Notes under the pieces: model-generated
The model's input: only the letters and a program-made list of their open reading frames with translations
Databases searched by the model: none
Told to the model about the DNA's origin: nothing
Source of the DNA: Methanoculleus oceani
GTDB lineage: Archaea; Halobacteriota; Methanomicrobia; Methanomicrobiales; Methanoculleaceae
Direction: 5' to 3'
Length of the DNA stretch: 64,000 bases
NCBI RefSeq assembly: GCF_023702065.1
Contig: NZ_QFDM01000002.1
Location: 372,001 to 436,000, forward strand
Shown here: positions 47,384 through 58,750 of the stretch, piece by piece
Position numbering within the stretch: position 1 is the stretch's first letter
How the letters are laid out: the number at the start of each line of letters is the position of its first letter
Program-made: the position numbers and the translations under genes

Positions 47384-48553
47384 ATGATCACGCTGGCCAT
47401 TGCAGGGAAACCCAACTGTGGGAAATCGACGTTTTTCAGGGCAGCGACCCTGGCCCAGGTAGAGATCGCCAATTACCCGTTCACGACCATCGACGCCAAC
47501 CACGGCGTCGCGTACGTCCGGACAACCTGCCCCTGTCAGGAGATGCACGTCCCGTGCGAAAACTGCCGGGACGGGGTCAGGTTCGTCCCGATCGGGCTGA
47601 TCGACGTGGCGGGCCTCGTTCCCGAGGCACACCTGGGAAGGGGGCTTGGGAACCAGTTCCTCGACAACCTCCGGCAGGCGGATGCGATCCTCCAGGTCGT
47701 CGATGCCAGCGGGGCGACGGACGCCGAAGGGAACCCGGTCGACATCGGCTCGCGCGACCCGGTGAAGGATATCGAGTTCCTCCAGTACGAGATGTCGATG
47801 TGGATGTACGGCATCCTCTCGCGGAACTGGGCGAAGCTCGTGCGGCAGGCCCAGGGAAGAGACTTCTCCCTCGCGGCGGCGATCGCCGAAGTCTTTGCCG
47901 GTCTCGGCATAACGTTCGAGCATGTCCGCGACGCCGGCGAGGCTGTCGGGGTCGAACTGAGAACCGCCGGGGAGGAGGACCTGATCCGGTTCTGCCGGGA
48001 GTTGATGACGATCAGCAAGCCGATGCTGATCGTCGGGAACAAGGCCGACCAGGCGCCGAAAGAGTGCCTTGAGAGGCTTGCAAAGCACGACGTCGTCTTC
48101 GCGAGCGCGGCAGGCGAGCTTGCGCTCCGGATGGCCGCGGAGGGGAAGTTCATCCGCTACCTCCCCGGCGATAAGAGTTTCACCGAGAGCCCGGGGGCGA
48201 ACCTCAACGCCGCGCAGCGTGCCGGGCTCGCGAAGGTGGCTGACTTCATGCAGACGTTCGGCGGCACCGGCGTTCAGAAAGCGCTGGATACCGCTATCTT
48301 CAACCTCCTCGACCGGATCGTCGTCTTCCCGGTCGAGGACGAGCACAAACTCACCGACGGCAAGGGCCGGGTGCTCCCCGATGCATTCCTCATGAAGCGC
48401 GGGTCGACCCCCCGCGACCTTGCCTACCAGGTTCATACCGATATCGGCGAGGGGTTCCTGTATGCCATCGATGCCAAGTCCGGGATGCGGGTCAAGGACA
48501 GTCTTGAATTGAAGAACGGCGACATCATAAAGATCGTCAGCGTCCGGAAGTGA
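47384..48553 (+). CDS. YchF/OLA1-family GTPase/ATPase
   Basis: 389 residues from the ATG at 47384, chosen over the TTG at 47378 because GGAG (47374-47377) is 6 nt before it. G1 GKPNCGKST at the start, a switch region with YPFTTIDANHGVAYV, a cysteine pair (CPCQEMHVPCENC) in the insert, IGLIDVAGL (G3), VGNKAD (G4) and a C-terminal TGS domain (AYQVHTDIGEGFLYAIDAKSG). It binds ribosomes and is linked to stress and translation control. The four-cysteine insert is a feature of archaeal members and could bind zinc. Confidence 0.9.
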   Translation: MITLAIAGKPNCGKSTFFRAATLAQVEIANYPFTTIDANHGVAYVRTTCPCQEMHVPCENCRDGVRFVPIGLIDVAGLVPEAHLGRGLGNQFLDNLRQADAILQVVDASGATDAEGNPVDIGSRDPVKDIEFLQYEMSMWMYGILSRNWAKLVRQAQGRDFSLAAAIAEVFAGLGITFEHVRDAGEAVGVELRTAGEEDLIRFCRELMTISKPMLIVGNKADQAPKECLERLAKHDVVFASAAGELALRMAAEGKFIRYLPGDKSFTESPGANLNAAQRAGLAKVADFMQTFGGTGVQKALDTAIFNLLDRIVVFPVEDEHKLTDGKGRVLPDAFLMKRGSTPRDLAYQVHTDIGEGFLYAIDAKSGMRVKDSLELKNGDIIKIVSVRK

Positions 48554-48672
48554 GTCGCCGGCACGGAGAGGTGCCCCGCCTCTCCACCGTCCCCGGGGGG
48601 CGAACCGGCGGCCCACGCGGACGAACCTAAACCGGCAGACATTTATATGGAATTGAGAAATATTCGATCATC

Positions 48673-48993
48673 ATGAGCGGCGAGGTCTATCAGGCGCAGG
48701 TCCTCCGGAACTTCTTCGATACCATCACCGGAACGGACAGGAACCTGACCCGGATCTACATGTGCGTGATGAGCCTCGCCAAGCTCCGCATGGAGTCTCC
48801 CGAGAGGATGACATTCCTCGTGGACCAGCTCCGCAAGTCCAAACAGAAGCGGGAACTCTCGGTCGATGTCATCGATTACATGTGCGACGTGGCGCGCGAC
48901 CTCGAACTCGTCACGGTCCAGACCGCGTTCGGCGTGAAGGATCTCAACGCGGTCGCCGACGAGTTCAGCGGGATCAGCCTCGACTCGCTCTGA
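48673..48993 (+). CDS. Conserved hypothetical protein, leaderless
   Basis: 106 residues, mostly helical (VLRNFFDTITGTDRNLTRIYMCVMSLAKLR), with no recognised family. The TATA box ATTTATATGG (48641-48650) is 23-32 nt upstream, as expected of a leaderless start at the ATG 48673. The strong initiation signal supports the gene. The next gene is on the opposite strand. Confidence 0.65.
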   Translation: MSGEVYQAQVLRNFFDTITGTDRNLTRIYMCVMSLAKLRMESPERMTFLVDQLRKSKQKRELSVDVIDYMCDVARDLELVTVQTAFGVKDLNAVADEFSGISLDSL

Positions 48994-49093
48994 TAATTTT
49001 TCCCGGAGAGGGGTCCGGGCTGCCTGACGATCTTCCCGGAGTTGCATCGCGGCCAGGCAAGGCAGAACCTCCGGGCTCTCGCAAGCCCCGCCC

Positions 49094-50431
49094 TTATATC
49101 ACCGTCGTCTTCCAGGCCCCGCGCCGGTACATCGAGAAGAGTATGCCCGTCTGCAGGATGGCCCCGGAGACCACCGCCAGCCAGACCCCGCCGATCCCGA
49201 TCCCGAGCAGGTCGGGGAGGATGCACGCGAGCGGGATCTGGAAGAGAGCCATGGAAACAAGCGTGGCATACATGGGCCGCCTCGTGTCGCCGGCCCCGTT
49301 GAGCGCGAACCCGAGGATGATCGCGACGGCGATAAAGACGTAGAATGGCGCGACTGTCTGCATGTACGAGACGCCGACCTCCGTGCTCGCGCCGCTCGGG
49401 TCGAAGACCTCGATGATCGCGGGTGCGGCGAAGAAAAAGATCGCCCCCACGAGCGCCATGAACCCCCCGTTCATGAGCGCGGAGAGCCGGACACCCTCTT
49501 CCGCCCGATCGGGCTTTTTGGCGCCGAGGTTCTGGCCGACGATCACGGCGGTGGCGGTCGCGATCCCGAACCCCGGCATGAGCGCGACCAGCTCGAGCCT
49601 GCCCACGATGCCGTAGGCGGAGAGGGCTGCCGTGCCGAAGACCGCCACGATCGCCATCATAGCAAGGAACGTCACGCTCCGGAGCCCGGACTGGACGGAG
49701 TTCGGGACGGCGACCCGGATCAGCCTCCAGGCAAGCGTTAACTCGAACTTCGTCCGGAGCGAGAAGGGAATCTGCGTCCGTCCCGAGAGGAGCAGGGCAA
49801 ACGCTATGGCGAACGCCACGCTCCGTGATATGATGGTGGCGTATGCCGCCCCGGCAACGCCGCAGGCGGGGACTGCCCCGTAGCCGAAGATCAGGAGCGG
49901 GTCGAGGGCGATGTTGAGGAAATTGGCAAGGACCACGAGGAGCATGGGCGTCGTGGCGTCGCCGCAGCTCTGGAACGAGGAGTTGATCACCCAGAGCTCG
50001 ACCAGCATCACGCTCCCGGCGAAGAGGACCGTCAGGTAGGATGCCCCGAGGGCCGCAACGTTCGGTTCGGCGCCGAGGAGAAGGAGCATGTCCTCGGCAA
50101 AGATAATGCCCGCGACACTGAGGACCATCGAGAACACGAGCCCGAGGACCAGGGTATGCGAGACCCCCTTCGCCACCATATCGTAGTTCTTTGCCCCGTA
50201 ATGGCGCGAGACGAAGGCAGTGTTCGCGGTGACGATGCCGATGATGACGGTCATGAGCACCATGACGATCGAGGTGCTCATGGCGACACCGGCGATAGCC
50301 TCCGCTCCCAGCCGGCCGACGAAGAAGAGGTCGACCAGCTCGAGGCCGCTCTGCAGCACGTTCCCGGCCACGATCGGCGCCGCTACCGTTATGAGACCCC
50401 GGAAGAGGTCGCCTTCGGTCAGTTCGGTCAT
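49094..50431 (-). CDS. MATE-family multidrug/metabolite exporter
   Basis: 445 residues with twelve hydrophobic helices in two similar halves. The N-terminal motif RGLITVAAPIVAGNVLQSGLELVDLFFVGRLG and the repeat VPNSVQSGLRSVTFLAM in the second half are MATE hallmarks. It exports drugs or metabolites using a Na+ or H+ gradient. Its start overlaps the upstream gene by 4 nt (ATGA). Confidence 0.92.
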   Translation of the reverse strand: MTELTEGDLFRGLITVAAPIVAGNVLQSGLELVDLFFVGRLGAEAIAGVAMSTSIVMVLMTVIIGIVTANTAFVSRHYGAKNYDMVAKGVSHTLVLGLVFSMVLSVAGIIFAEDMLLLLGAEPNVAALGASYLTVLFAGSVMLVELWVINSSFQSCGDATTPMLLVVLANFLNIALDPLLIFGYGAVPACGVAGAAYATIISRSVAFAIAFALLLSGRTQIPFSLRTKFELTLAWRLIRVAVPNSVQSGLRSVTFLAMMAIVAVFGTAALSAYGIVGRLELVALMPGFGIATATAVIVGQNLGAKKPDRAEEGVRLSALMNGGFMALVGAIFFFAAPAIIEVFDPSGASTEVGVSYMQTVAPFYVFIAVAIILGFALNGAGDTRRPMYATLVSMALFQIPLACILPDLLGIGIGGVWLAVVSGAILQTGILFSMYRRGAWKTTVI

Positions 50432-51261
50432 GCAGCCAGTTTTTCTTTATACGACTCCAGGATCTGGATGATAAAGCGCTGATGCTCTTCCAGCGCCTGC
50501 TCGTCGTCGGGGGAGGTCTCGATCCCGACGGCGTAGAGCAGGACCAGCGCGTTGTCGAGGTCGAGCGCTGCCGGGTCATCGATCTGGTCCGGGCGGAGAC
50601 GGATGGCGAGATCGTCGTAGTCCGCCTCCGTGAATGTATGCTCGGGGTTAACCGTCACCCGGGACTCGGCGAAGCCGCCGGCACGCTCACGGAGGATCAG
50701 GAGGGCGCGCTCAAGCGCGCCGGGGTGCGGGGTGATCGCGTCGAGCCTGGCAAGTGCAGCCGTCATCTTCTCGGCCGCGCTCCCATAGAGCTCGAATTTA
50801 TACGTCAGCAGGGACTGCGCGATCAGGTGCCCGGTCTCCCCGTCGATCGCGGCGAAGACCGGCTCGATCCGGTCGATGTATTCGTTGAGTATCTGCTTCA
50901 TTGTTTTCTCCTCTGCTTTCGGCGCATTAAACAATTTTTCCACCCGAACCGCGAGGAAGACAATCGTCGCCGAGAAGATCGTCTGCACAAGCACCCCCGG
51001 GTCGAGATCGTTGGGCACGACAAAGATGAGAAACGCGAAGAGCGGCGTGAATAGCGAGACGAGATCCCGCCGCGGTTTGAGGTACGCCTGGTAGCAGAGG
51101 ATGCACGAGGCGGCCACGCACCCTGCGATGCCTGCCCAGATGGCGTATGGGAAACCGACGGAGGCGAGCAGCAGCTCGATCCCGATTCCCCCGAACGAGA
51201 CTGCAGGAACTGCTATCCAGAGGCGTGATTTCGACCCGGAAGTGGTGGTGTTTGTCTTCAT
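50428..51261 (-). CDS. Membrane protein with large cytoplasmic helical domain
   Basis: 277 residues. Four hydrophobic segments near the N-terminus (about 14-115) are followed by a helical soluble domain (about 125-277) rich in Leu/Ala/Glu with EEKTMKQILNEYIDRIEPVFAAIDG. I do not recognise the family. It overlaps the MATE gene by 4 nt, so the two proteins are probably made together. Confidence 0.7.
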   Translation of the reverse strand: MKTNTTTSGSKSRLWIAVPAVSFGGIGIELLLASVGFPYAIWAGIAGCVAASCILCYQAYLKPRRDLVSLFTPLFAFLIFVVPNDLDPGVLVQTIFSATIVFLAVRVEKLFNAPKAEEKTMKQILNEYIDRIEPVFAAIDGETGHLIAQSLLTYKFELYGSAAEKMTAALARLDAITPHPGALERALLILRERAGGFAESRVTVNPEHTFTEADYDDLAIRLRPDQIDDPAALDLDNALVLLYAVGIETSPDDEQALEEHQRFIIQILESYKEKLAA

Positions 51262-51297
51262 GAACCGTTCTCAGGAAGTGTTTGTGCGCTGGGCTAA

Positions 51298-51545
51298 ACA
51301 GGGTTTCCCTTCGCACTCTTCGAGTGCTCGTGCTCCGGCTCTGATGACCCGTCGCACTTCGCACCTACGGTGCTCATGCTCCTTCCTCTGTGCGGAAGTC
51401 GCACTTCGCACCTAACGGTGCTCATGCTCCTTCCTCTGTGCGGAAGTCGCACTTCGCACTCTTCGAGTGCGCGTGCTCCGGCTCTGATGACCCGTCGCAC
51501 TTCGCACCTAACGGTGCTCAAACTCCGGTTCCGGCAAACCATCGC
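51298..51545. repeat. Tandem hairpin repeats with compensatory stem changes
   Basis: Two 47-48-nt units (about 51357-51404 and 51405-51452) each carry GCACC-TAA/TA-CGGTGC and the same CTCATGCTCCTTCCTCTGTGCGG-type flank. They are flanked by two copies of a related unit in which the stem is GCACT-CTTCG-AGTGC (about 51312 and 51457). Stem pairs change together between units, so the hairpin itself is conserved. A similar core is seen at 9.6-10.0 and 30.7 kb. The region overlaps no credible gene. Confidence 0.75.
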
Positions 51546-51573
51546 TTTCGATGCGAACCGCGAGTTCTCCCGG

Positions 51574-52872
51574 TCATGAGGACGGGGGCGGGAGGTCGGG
51601 CACGTCGACCTCCACATCCCGGCCGGCGAGAGCAGCCGCGCGGGATCGGAGTCTCTCGCATTCTCCGGCATATGCGGCCTGCGACATCTCACGCTGGTTC
51701 TCGGCCCGGGCCCGTGCGGCAGCCTTTGCCTCGCGCTCCCGCTTCAGTTCCGCGAGCGCGGTCGTGAGACGCTGCTCCTCGATCACGCCCGGGAGAGCGG
51801 CGCGGGTCTCCTGCAGTGCCGCCCGCTGCTCCCGGACCTCTCTTCGCCGGTGCAGGACCCGTCTCATCCCGGCGGGCAGGGTATCGGGGTCCGAGAAGAG
51901 GCGGACCTCGTCCTGGTTCTTGAGGGGAAGGTCGCCCTGCCGGATCATGGCGAGCGTTGCCGGCATCACCGCTTCGGTCAGGGCGACCGGATCCTCCCCG
52001 TCGTCCGGGAGGCTGCCCGTGTACGCGTCGAGAACCCGGCCGATTGCCGCCGCCACGCCATCTCCTGCCTTTTCGGCCACCTTCCCGGCCTTCCGGAAGA
52101 CATGGATGGCAGGGGTTCGGAGAGATGCGAGCTCCCGCCCGGTCTCCTCGTCCATGGCGTCGAGTTCCCGGATCCTCTCCTCGATCTCCTGCTGTCGGGC
52201 GTGGTCCGGGCGCAGTTTGAGGGCGGCAAGGTCTTCTTCGGTCTTTCGGATCGCTCTTTCCGCCTCCGTAATCGTCGCGCCAAGGTTCCGCACCTGGCCG
52301 TCGGCTGCAGCATACTCCTCGCGGATCCGGGCGAGGGACGCATGCGACTCCCGGACGTCTTTTACCTGCTGCCGACCCGCCCGGGCCCGGGCGAGGGCCT
52401 CGGTCATCGTGTTGACCTCCCGCCCCAGATCTTTGACGGCTGCGCGCACCTCCTTCATCTCGTCCGGGTAGACGGAGGAGAGGTACTTCCCCTGCCCTTT
52501 CAGCGCCTTGAGCGAGCCTTTCAGGATCTCGGCGGCGGTTGCGTAGAAGGCCTCCGGGTCTCCGGAAGGCTCGCGGGAGAGGATCTGGGCCATGGACTTC
52601 GTGAACCCCGGAAGTGCCTTCTTTGATATATCCCGGAGCCGGGGGTGGACCTCCTCATCACCCTGGGCCGTCTCCATGCGGGCGGCCGCCTCCCTGAGGT
52701 GATCGAGGGTGCCGCTGATCGCCTCCCGGGACGGCCCCGTCGCATCGGAGAGGTCTGTCCCGATCTCCTCCTCGCGGGCATCGAGCCACACGGGAAGGCC
52801 GTCAAGCGAGAGTTTCAGGCTCTCTTCCACAGGTTCGGTTCGCCGGAAGAGGTCTCGCAGTTGCTTAAACAT
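51574..52872 (-). CDS. Coiled-coil protein of unknown function
   Basis: 432 residues from the ATG at 52872 (MFKQLRDLFRRTE), with GGATGGACC upstream. Almost entirely charged helix: predicted coiled coils at about 150-260 and 330-420 (EIEERIRELDAMDEETGREL; ALAELKREREAKAAARARAE), and a Pro/Ser tail. No SMC or Rad50 head is present. It may be a scaffold or DNA-organising protein. It lies 50 nt after the nadM-like gene on the same strand and may share its operon. Confidence 0.7.
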   Translation of the reverse strand: MFKQLRDLFRRTEPVEESLKLSLDGLPVWLDAREEEIGTDLSDATGPSREAISGTLDHLREAAARMETAQGDEEVHPRLRDISKKALPGFTKSMAQILSREPSGDPEAFYATAAEILKGSLKALKGQGKYLSSVYPDEMKEVRAAVKDLGREVNTMTEALARARAGRQQVKDVRESHASLARIREEYAAADGQVRNLGATITEAERAIRKTEEDLAALKLRPDHARQQEIEERIRELDAMDEETGRELASLRTPAIHVFRKAGKVAEKAGDGVAAAIGRVLDAYTGSLPDDGEDPVALTEAVMPATLAMIRQGDLPLKNQDEVRLFSDPDTLPAGMRRVLHRRREVREQRAALQETRAALPGVIEEQRLTTALAELKREREAKAAARARAENQREMSQAAYAGECERLRSRAAALAGRDVEVDVPDLPPPSS

Positions 52873-52922
52873 GGTCCATCCAGGTATACCCGATGTCGGC
52901 CGCACCTATCATGGTTCCGTCC

Positions 52923-54199
<1,277 letters not shown>

Positions 54200-54246
54200 A
54201 GTTCGATAACAAAAATAGGGGTGGAAGTATAATATTACTTCATCTC

Positions 54247-54579
54247 ATGTCCTATCTTGCCTACGTCGCAGGGTTCGGCGTTGCCGTCACCGTTTTCCTG
54301 TGGCTGCGCGACCTGCGGATCTTTTACCGCACAGGCCTTTCCGGCTACCGGACGGCGGCTTATCGGGGAGTCCTCTACACGGCGCTCTCGCTGCTGGGTT
54401 TCTTCATCGCCGCGTATGCCGAAGCGTGGGAGTACCTCGGCCTCGGTCTGGTCCTGTTAGCCCTCTACCTCCAGGGCCGGGTCGACCGGGAGAACGTCTG
54501 GCACGGTGAAAGCGCCGGCGAGCGGTTCTTCGGCAGCGCGGAACGCACAAAAGATAAGGGTTCACGCAAGAGACTTTAG
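54247..54579 (+). CDS. Small membrane protein
   Basis: 110 residues with two to three hydrophobic segments (LAYVAGFGVAVTVFLWL; GVLYTALSLLGFFIAAY) and a basic tail. A TATA-like AGTATAATATT is just upstream (about 54226-54236). The family is not recognised. It is 16 nt before the hisS start, so it may lead the hisS operon. Confidence 0.65.
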   Translation: MSYLAYVAGFGVAVTVFLWLRDLRIFYRTGLSGYRTAAYRGVLYTALSLLGFFIAAYAEAWEYLGLGLVLLALYLQGRVDRENVWHGESAGERFFGSAERTKDKGSRKRL

Positions 54580-54595
54580 TTCAGGAGAATACCGA

Positions 54596-55828
54596 ATGCT
54601 TCAAAAACCACGGGGAACACGGGACTTTTTACCCGACGAGATGGAACGGCGCCGGCTGATCGAGCGGCGGATGCGGGAAGCGGCCCGCAGGTGGGGATAC
54701 CGCGAGGTCTGCACGCCCGACTTCGAGCACCTTGAACTCTTCACGATGAAATCCGGCGAGGGAATCATCCAGGAGATGTACGTCTTCGAGGACAAGGGCG
54801 GCAGACAGATGACGCTCCGGCCCGAGGTGACGGCGGCGGTGCTGCGGATGTACGTCAACGAGGGCAAGGTTCTCCCCAAACCAATCCGGTGGTGCTACTT
54901 CGCCGACTGTTTCCGCTACGAGCGCCCCCAGAAAGGCCGTTACCGGCAGTTCTGGCAGTTCGGCGTCGAGCTGATCGGCGCGGACACGGCGAGCGCAGAC
55001 GCCGAAGCGATCATGCTCGCCGACGATACGCTCCGGTCGACCGGCGTCACCTTCGATCTCCATGTCGGCCACCTCGCGCCGATGAAGCATATCCTCTCCG
55101 ACCTTGCCCCCGGCGACCAGCGGGCGATCATGGCCTGCCTCGACAAGCACGACCAGGAAGGGCTCACAGCAGCGCTCGCCGGGCGGAACCTCACCCACCT
55201 CACCGAACCCCTTGCCGCCCTCTCGGAGTGCCGCACCGTCCCGGAGGTCTTTGAGATCGCGGGCGACGTCCCGGAACGCGCGCGGATCGAGGAGACATTC
55301 GCGCTCCTCGACTCACTGAATATCGACTACCGGCCGGACTTCGGGATCGCCCGGGGCCTGGACTACTACACGGGGATGGTTTTTGAGGCGTTCGCGAAGA
55401 ACCTCGGCGCAGAGAACCAGATCCTCGGCGGCGGGACCTACCGGCTCGCCCACCTCTTCGGCGGCGACGATGTTGCGTCCTGCGGGTTCGCCATCGGCTT
55501 TGACCGGGTCATGGTCTCGATCGGGAACTTCGAACTCGCGCACGAGCCCGTCGTCGGCGTCGTCTGCACGCCCGACGCACGGGCGCGGGCGCTCGAGGTT
55601 GCCCGTGCCTTCCGGGAGGCGGGAGTCCGGGCCGAAGCCGACCTGATGCAGCGGGGGATGGGCGCCCAGCTCTCCCACGCCGCCAAGACCGCTGACTTTG
55701 CCGTGGTCCTCGGGAAGCGCGAGGTCGAGGCAGGCACGGTGACCCTCAAGGACCTCCACTCCGGCGAGCAGAAGGAGAGGAGCCTCGAAGACGCCATCGC
55801 CGAGGTGGTACGGCATGGTGCTTGCTGA
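54596..55828 (+). CDS. hisS: Histidyl-tRNA synthetase
   Basis: 410 residues from the ATG at 54596 (AGGAG upstream). Class II motifs are PRGTRDFLPDE at the start, motif 1 near EMYVFEDKGGRQMTLRPE, motif 2 RCYFADCFRYERPQKGRYRQF-like region, the HisRS signature RGLDYYTGMVFE, and motif 3 CGFAIGFDR. A C-terminal anticodon domain (VVGVVCTPDARARA) is complete. Its last 14 nt overlap the top6B start, so the genes are coupled. Confidence 0.97.
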   Translation: MLQKPRGTRDFLPDEMERRRLIERRMREAARRWGYREVCTPDFEHLELFTMKSGEGIIQEMYVFEDKGGRQMTLRPEVTAAVLRMYVNEGKVLPKPIRWCYFADCFRYERPQKGRYRQFWQFGVELIGADTASADAEAIMLADDTLRSTGVTFDLHVGHLAPMKHILSDLAPGDQRAIMACLDKHDQEGLTAALAGRNLTHLTEPLAALSECRTVPEVFEIAGDVPERARIEETFALLDSLNIDYRPDFGIARGLDYYTGMVFEAFAKNLGAENQILGGGTYRLAHLFGGDDVASCGFAIGFDRVMVSIGNFELAHEPVVGVVCTPDARARALEVARAFREAGVRAEADLMQRGMGAQLSHAAKTADFAVVLGKREVEAGTVTLKDLHSGEQKERSLEDAIAEVVRHGAC

Positions 55829-57617
55829 AGACCTCGCCAAACAGCAGCGGAGCATCAGCGTCGCGGAGTTCTTCGAGAAGAACAAGCATCTGCTCGGTTT
55901 CGACTCCCCGACGCGCGGGATCATCACCACCATCAAGGAGGCGGTGGACAACGCGCTGGACGCCTGCGAGGAGGCGGAGGTGCTCCCCGACATCTTCGTC
56001 GGCATCAGAAAGGTCGACGCCGAGGTCTACCGGATAACGGTCGAGGACAACGGCCCCGGTATCGTGCCGGAGAACGTCCCCCTGGTCTTCGGAAAGCTCC
56101 TCTATGGGTCGCGGTTCCACCAGATCCGGCAGAGCCGGGGTCAGCAGGGTATCGGGATATCGGCGGCGGTGCTGTATGCGCAGCTCACCACCGGCACCCC
56201 GGCGCGGGTCGTCTCCCGGACGGGGGCGAAGGCGTTGGCCCACCGGTTCGAGCTGATGATCAAAACCGAGACCAACGAGCCGGAGATCGTCAGCCACGAG
56301 GAGATCGACTGGGACCGGACGCACGGCACAAGGATCGAGATCCAGTTCAAGAGCACCCTTGCCGCAAAGAAGCGTCTGGTGGACTACCTCCGCCTCACCG
56401 CGATCGTCAACCCGCACGCCCGGATCACGGCCGATATCGACGGCGAGGTGACGACGTTCGAGCGGGTAACGAGCGAGGTCCCGCCGTGCCCGAAGTCCAT
56501 CCTCCCCCACCCGCACGGGATCGAGTTCGGGGCCTTGAAACGGATCGCGGCCGCGAGCACCGGGACCGTCGATGAGTTCCTCGTCGGCAGTTTCTCCCGG
56601 GTCGGGAAGAAGACCGCGGACGAGATGATCGCTCTTGCCAAACTCAAGCCCTCCCGGAAGGTGAACAAACTCGAATCGGACGAACTCAAACGACTCCTCG
56701 ACGCCATGCAGGCCGTGAAGGTCCCGGCCCCCCCGGCGCAGCAGTGCCTCTCCCCCATCGGGGAGGACCTGATCTGCAAGGGGCTCGAGAAGGAGATCCA
56801 GCTCGACTTCATCAAGGCCCGCACCCGCCCGAGCACGGTCTACGGCGGGCATTCGTTCATCATCGAGGCGGCGATCGGCTACGGCGGCAAGATCCCGCCC
56901 GAAGGGAACGCCCAGATCTTCCGGTTCGCGAACCGCGTCCCGCTCCTCTACCAGCAGGGCGCCTGCGCGATCACGAACTGTGTCTCCCAGGTGAACTGGA
57001 AGAGTTACGGCCTCTCGCAGCAGGGCCTCCCCACGGGCCCGGCGCTGATCATGGTCCACGTGGCGTCCACGAACGTTCCCTTCACGAGCGAGAGCAAGGA
57101 CGCAGTCGCGTCCATCCCGGAGATCGAGCGGGAGGTCGTCCTCGTGCTCCAGGAGCTCGGCCGGGAACTCAAGAGTTACCTCTCCCGCCGGGATAAGAAG
57201 AAGCAGCAGGACGACCGCGCCCGGGCGATATGCTCGATCATCCCCGAGATCGCCGTGAAAGTGAGCGAGATCGTGGAACTCCCCCTGGTGGATACCTCCC
57301 CGATCGAGGGAAAGATCATGCGGAAGATCGTCGCGAAGAAGCGGACAAACAACGGGCAGGTCCATATCGACGTGAACAACTACACCGCGCGGGAGGTTAC
57401 GTTCGTCCTCTACAACCTCTCCCGCGATGCGGCGGCGGATGCGGACCCCCGGCCCGACTTCGTTGACGATATCGACGGGGAGTACAACAAGGTCTGGCGG
57501 TGCACGCTTGGCGCCGGCGAGGCCTGGCAGGTTGTCTACACGGGAGCGGGCGACGGGTCGCTCGACCTCCGCGGCGTGGAGGACGGCATGAAAGTGGTGG
57601 TGGATCTCGATGTCTAG
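55815..57617 (+). CDS. top6B: DNA topoisomerase VI subunit B
   Basis: 600 residues, the full archaeal length. GHKL ATPase motifs [23 protein letters not shown] and [16 protein letters not shown] are followed by an H2TH domain (about 230-310) and the transducer domain with the switch lysine region ([16 protein letters not shown]). ATP drives the strand-passage gate with subunit A. Start overlaps hisS; end overlaps top6A by 8 nt. Confidence 0.97.
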   Translation: MVLAEDLAKQQRSISVAEFFEKNKHLLGFDSPTRGIITTIKEAVDNALDACEEAEVLPDIFVGIRKVDAEVYRITVEDNGPGIVPENVPLVFGKLLYGSRFHQIRQSRGQQGIGISAAVLYAQLTTGTPARVVSRTGAKALAHRFELMIKTETNEPEIVSHEEIDWDRTHGTRIEIQFKSTLAAKKRLVDYLRLTAIVNPHARITADIDGEVTTFERVTSEVPPCPKSILPHPHGIEFGALKRIAAASTGTVDEFLVGSFSRVGKKTADEMIALAKLKPSRKVNKLESDELKRLLDAMQAVKVPAPPAQQCLSPIGEDLICKGLEKEIQLDFIKARTRPSTVYGGHSFIIEAAIGYGGKIPPEGNAQIFRFANRVPLLYQQGACAITNCVSQVNWKSYGLSQQGLPTGPALIMVHVASTNVPFTSESKDAVASIPEIEREVVLVLQELGRELKSYLSRRDKKKQQDDRARAICSIIPEIAVKVSEIVELPLVDTSPIEGKIMRKIVAKKRTNNGQVHIDVNNYTAREVTFVLYNLSRDAAADADPRPDFVDDIDGEYNKVWRCTLGAGEAWQVVYTGAGDGSLDLRGVEDGMKVVVDLDV

Positions 57618-58698
57618 GGAAGAGATGGATGCGCTGGCGCGCGAACGGCTGGTGGGTATCGCCCGCGGGTGGTACGACCAGATGCGGGACGGCATCGTGC
57701 CGTTCATCCGGCTGCCGACGCGGACGAAGCGGAATATCGCGTATGACGATGCGAGCGAGGTCTGGAAATACGGTGAGAAGGAGAGCACCCGGGCGGCGGC
57801 GAACGAGAAAGGCGCGGTTCATCTCCTGAAGATGGCCTACCTCATCGGGTTTTTAAAGCAGCAACTCGTGGAGAACCGGTCGTCGACATTAAGAGAACTG
57901 TATTACATCTCCGAAGGCTGGAAGAAGGCGAAGTTCGCCGCCCAGGACGAGAGCAACCTCTTGATAGAAGACCTCGAGATCATCACCGAGGTGCAGCGGG
58001 AGGCGTTCCACCTCCGGCCGGAGGAGGACGGGGCCTCGATCTTCGGGTCGCTACGGATCAGAGAGACCACCCGGCGCGGCGTCAAGGAGATGCACTGCCA
58101 GGACGACGTCGGGGAGGCGGGTTACCCCATCCCGAACAACGTCGATAACCTCGAATTCGTCGATCACGACGCAAAGTTCGTCATCGCCATCGAGACCGGC
58201 GGTATGTACGCACGTCTGATGGAGAACGGGTTCGACGAGGAGTACGGGGCGATCCTGGTCCACCTCAAGGGGCAGCCGGCGCGCTCAACGCGGAGGGTCC
58301 TGCGGAAACTCAACGACTCGCTCGGTCTTCCGGTCGTGGTATTCACCGACGGCGACCCCTGGTCCTACCGGATCTACGCGAGCGTCGCCTACGGCTCAAT
58401 CAAGAGCGCCCACATGTCGGAACTCCTGGCAACTCCCCAGGCGCAGTTCATCGGCGTGCAGCCCTCCGACATCTCCGACTACAACCTCCCCTCGGATCAC
58501 CTCACCGAGCAGGATATCAGCGCCTTAAAGGCGGAACTGACCGATCCGAGGTTTGCGACCGACTACTGGCGAAACCAGATCAACCTGCAGCTTGAGATGA
58601 AGGTGAAGTCGGAACAGCAGGCGTTCGCGAGCCGGGGGCTCGACTTCGTGACGAAGGAGTACCTGCCGAAGAGGCTGTCGGAGATGGGGGTTATCTGA
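57610..58698 (+). CDS. top6A: DNA topoisomerase VI subunit A (Spo11-like)
   Basis: 362 residues. The catalytic tyrosine is Y98 or Y99 in [10 protein letters not shown]. The TOPRIM domain holds [10 protein letters not shown] with its metal-binding Glu and [13 protein letters not shown]. It cleaves DNA with 5' overhangs, relaxing supercoils ahead of replication. Coupled to top6B by an 8-nt overlap. Ordinary length and order (hisS-top6B-top6A). Confidence 0.97.
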   Translation: MSREEMDALARERLVGIARGWYDQMRDGIVPFIRLPTRTKRNIAYDDASEVWKYGEKESTRAAANEKGAVHLLKMAYLIGFLKQQLVENRSSTLRELYYISEGWKKAKFAAQDESNLLIEDLEIITEVQREAFHLRPEEDGASIFGSLRIRETTRRGVKEMHCQDDVGEAGYPIPNNVDNLEFVDHDAKFVIAIETGGMYARLMENGFDEEYGAILVHLKGQPARSTRRVLRKLNDSLGLPVVVFTDGDPWSYRIYASVAYGSIKSAHMSELLATPQAQFIGVQPSDISDYNLPSDHLTEQDISALKAELTDPRFATDYWRNQINLQLEMKVKSEQQAFASRGLDFVTKEYLPKRLSEMGVI

Positions 58699-58750
58699 GG
58701 GATTCCCCGGCAATATTCCCACTTTTTTCAGCCCGGGTTGATCCCCGGCC

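Noticed and set aside
47102-48616. A 504-residue minus-strand ORF opposite the YchF gene
   Set aside because: It is the shadow of a well-supported plus-strand GTPase with all G-motifs.
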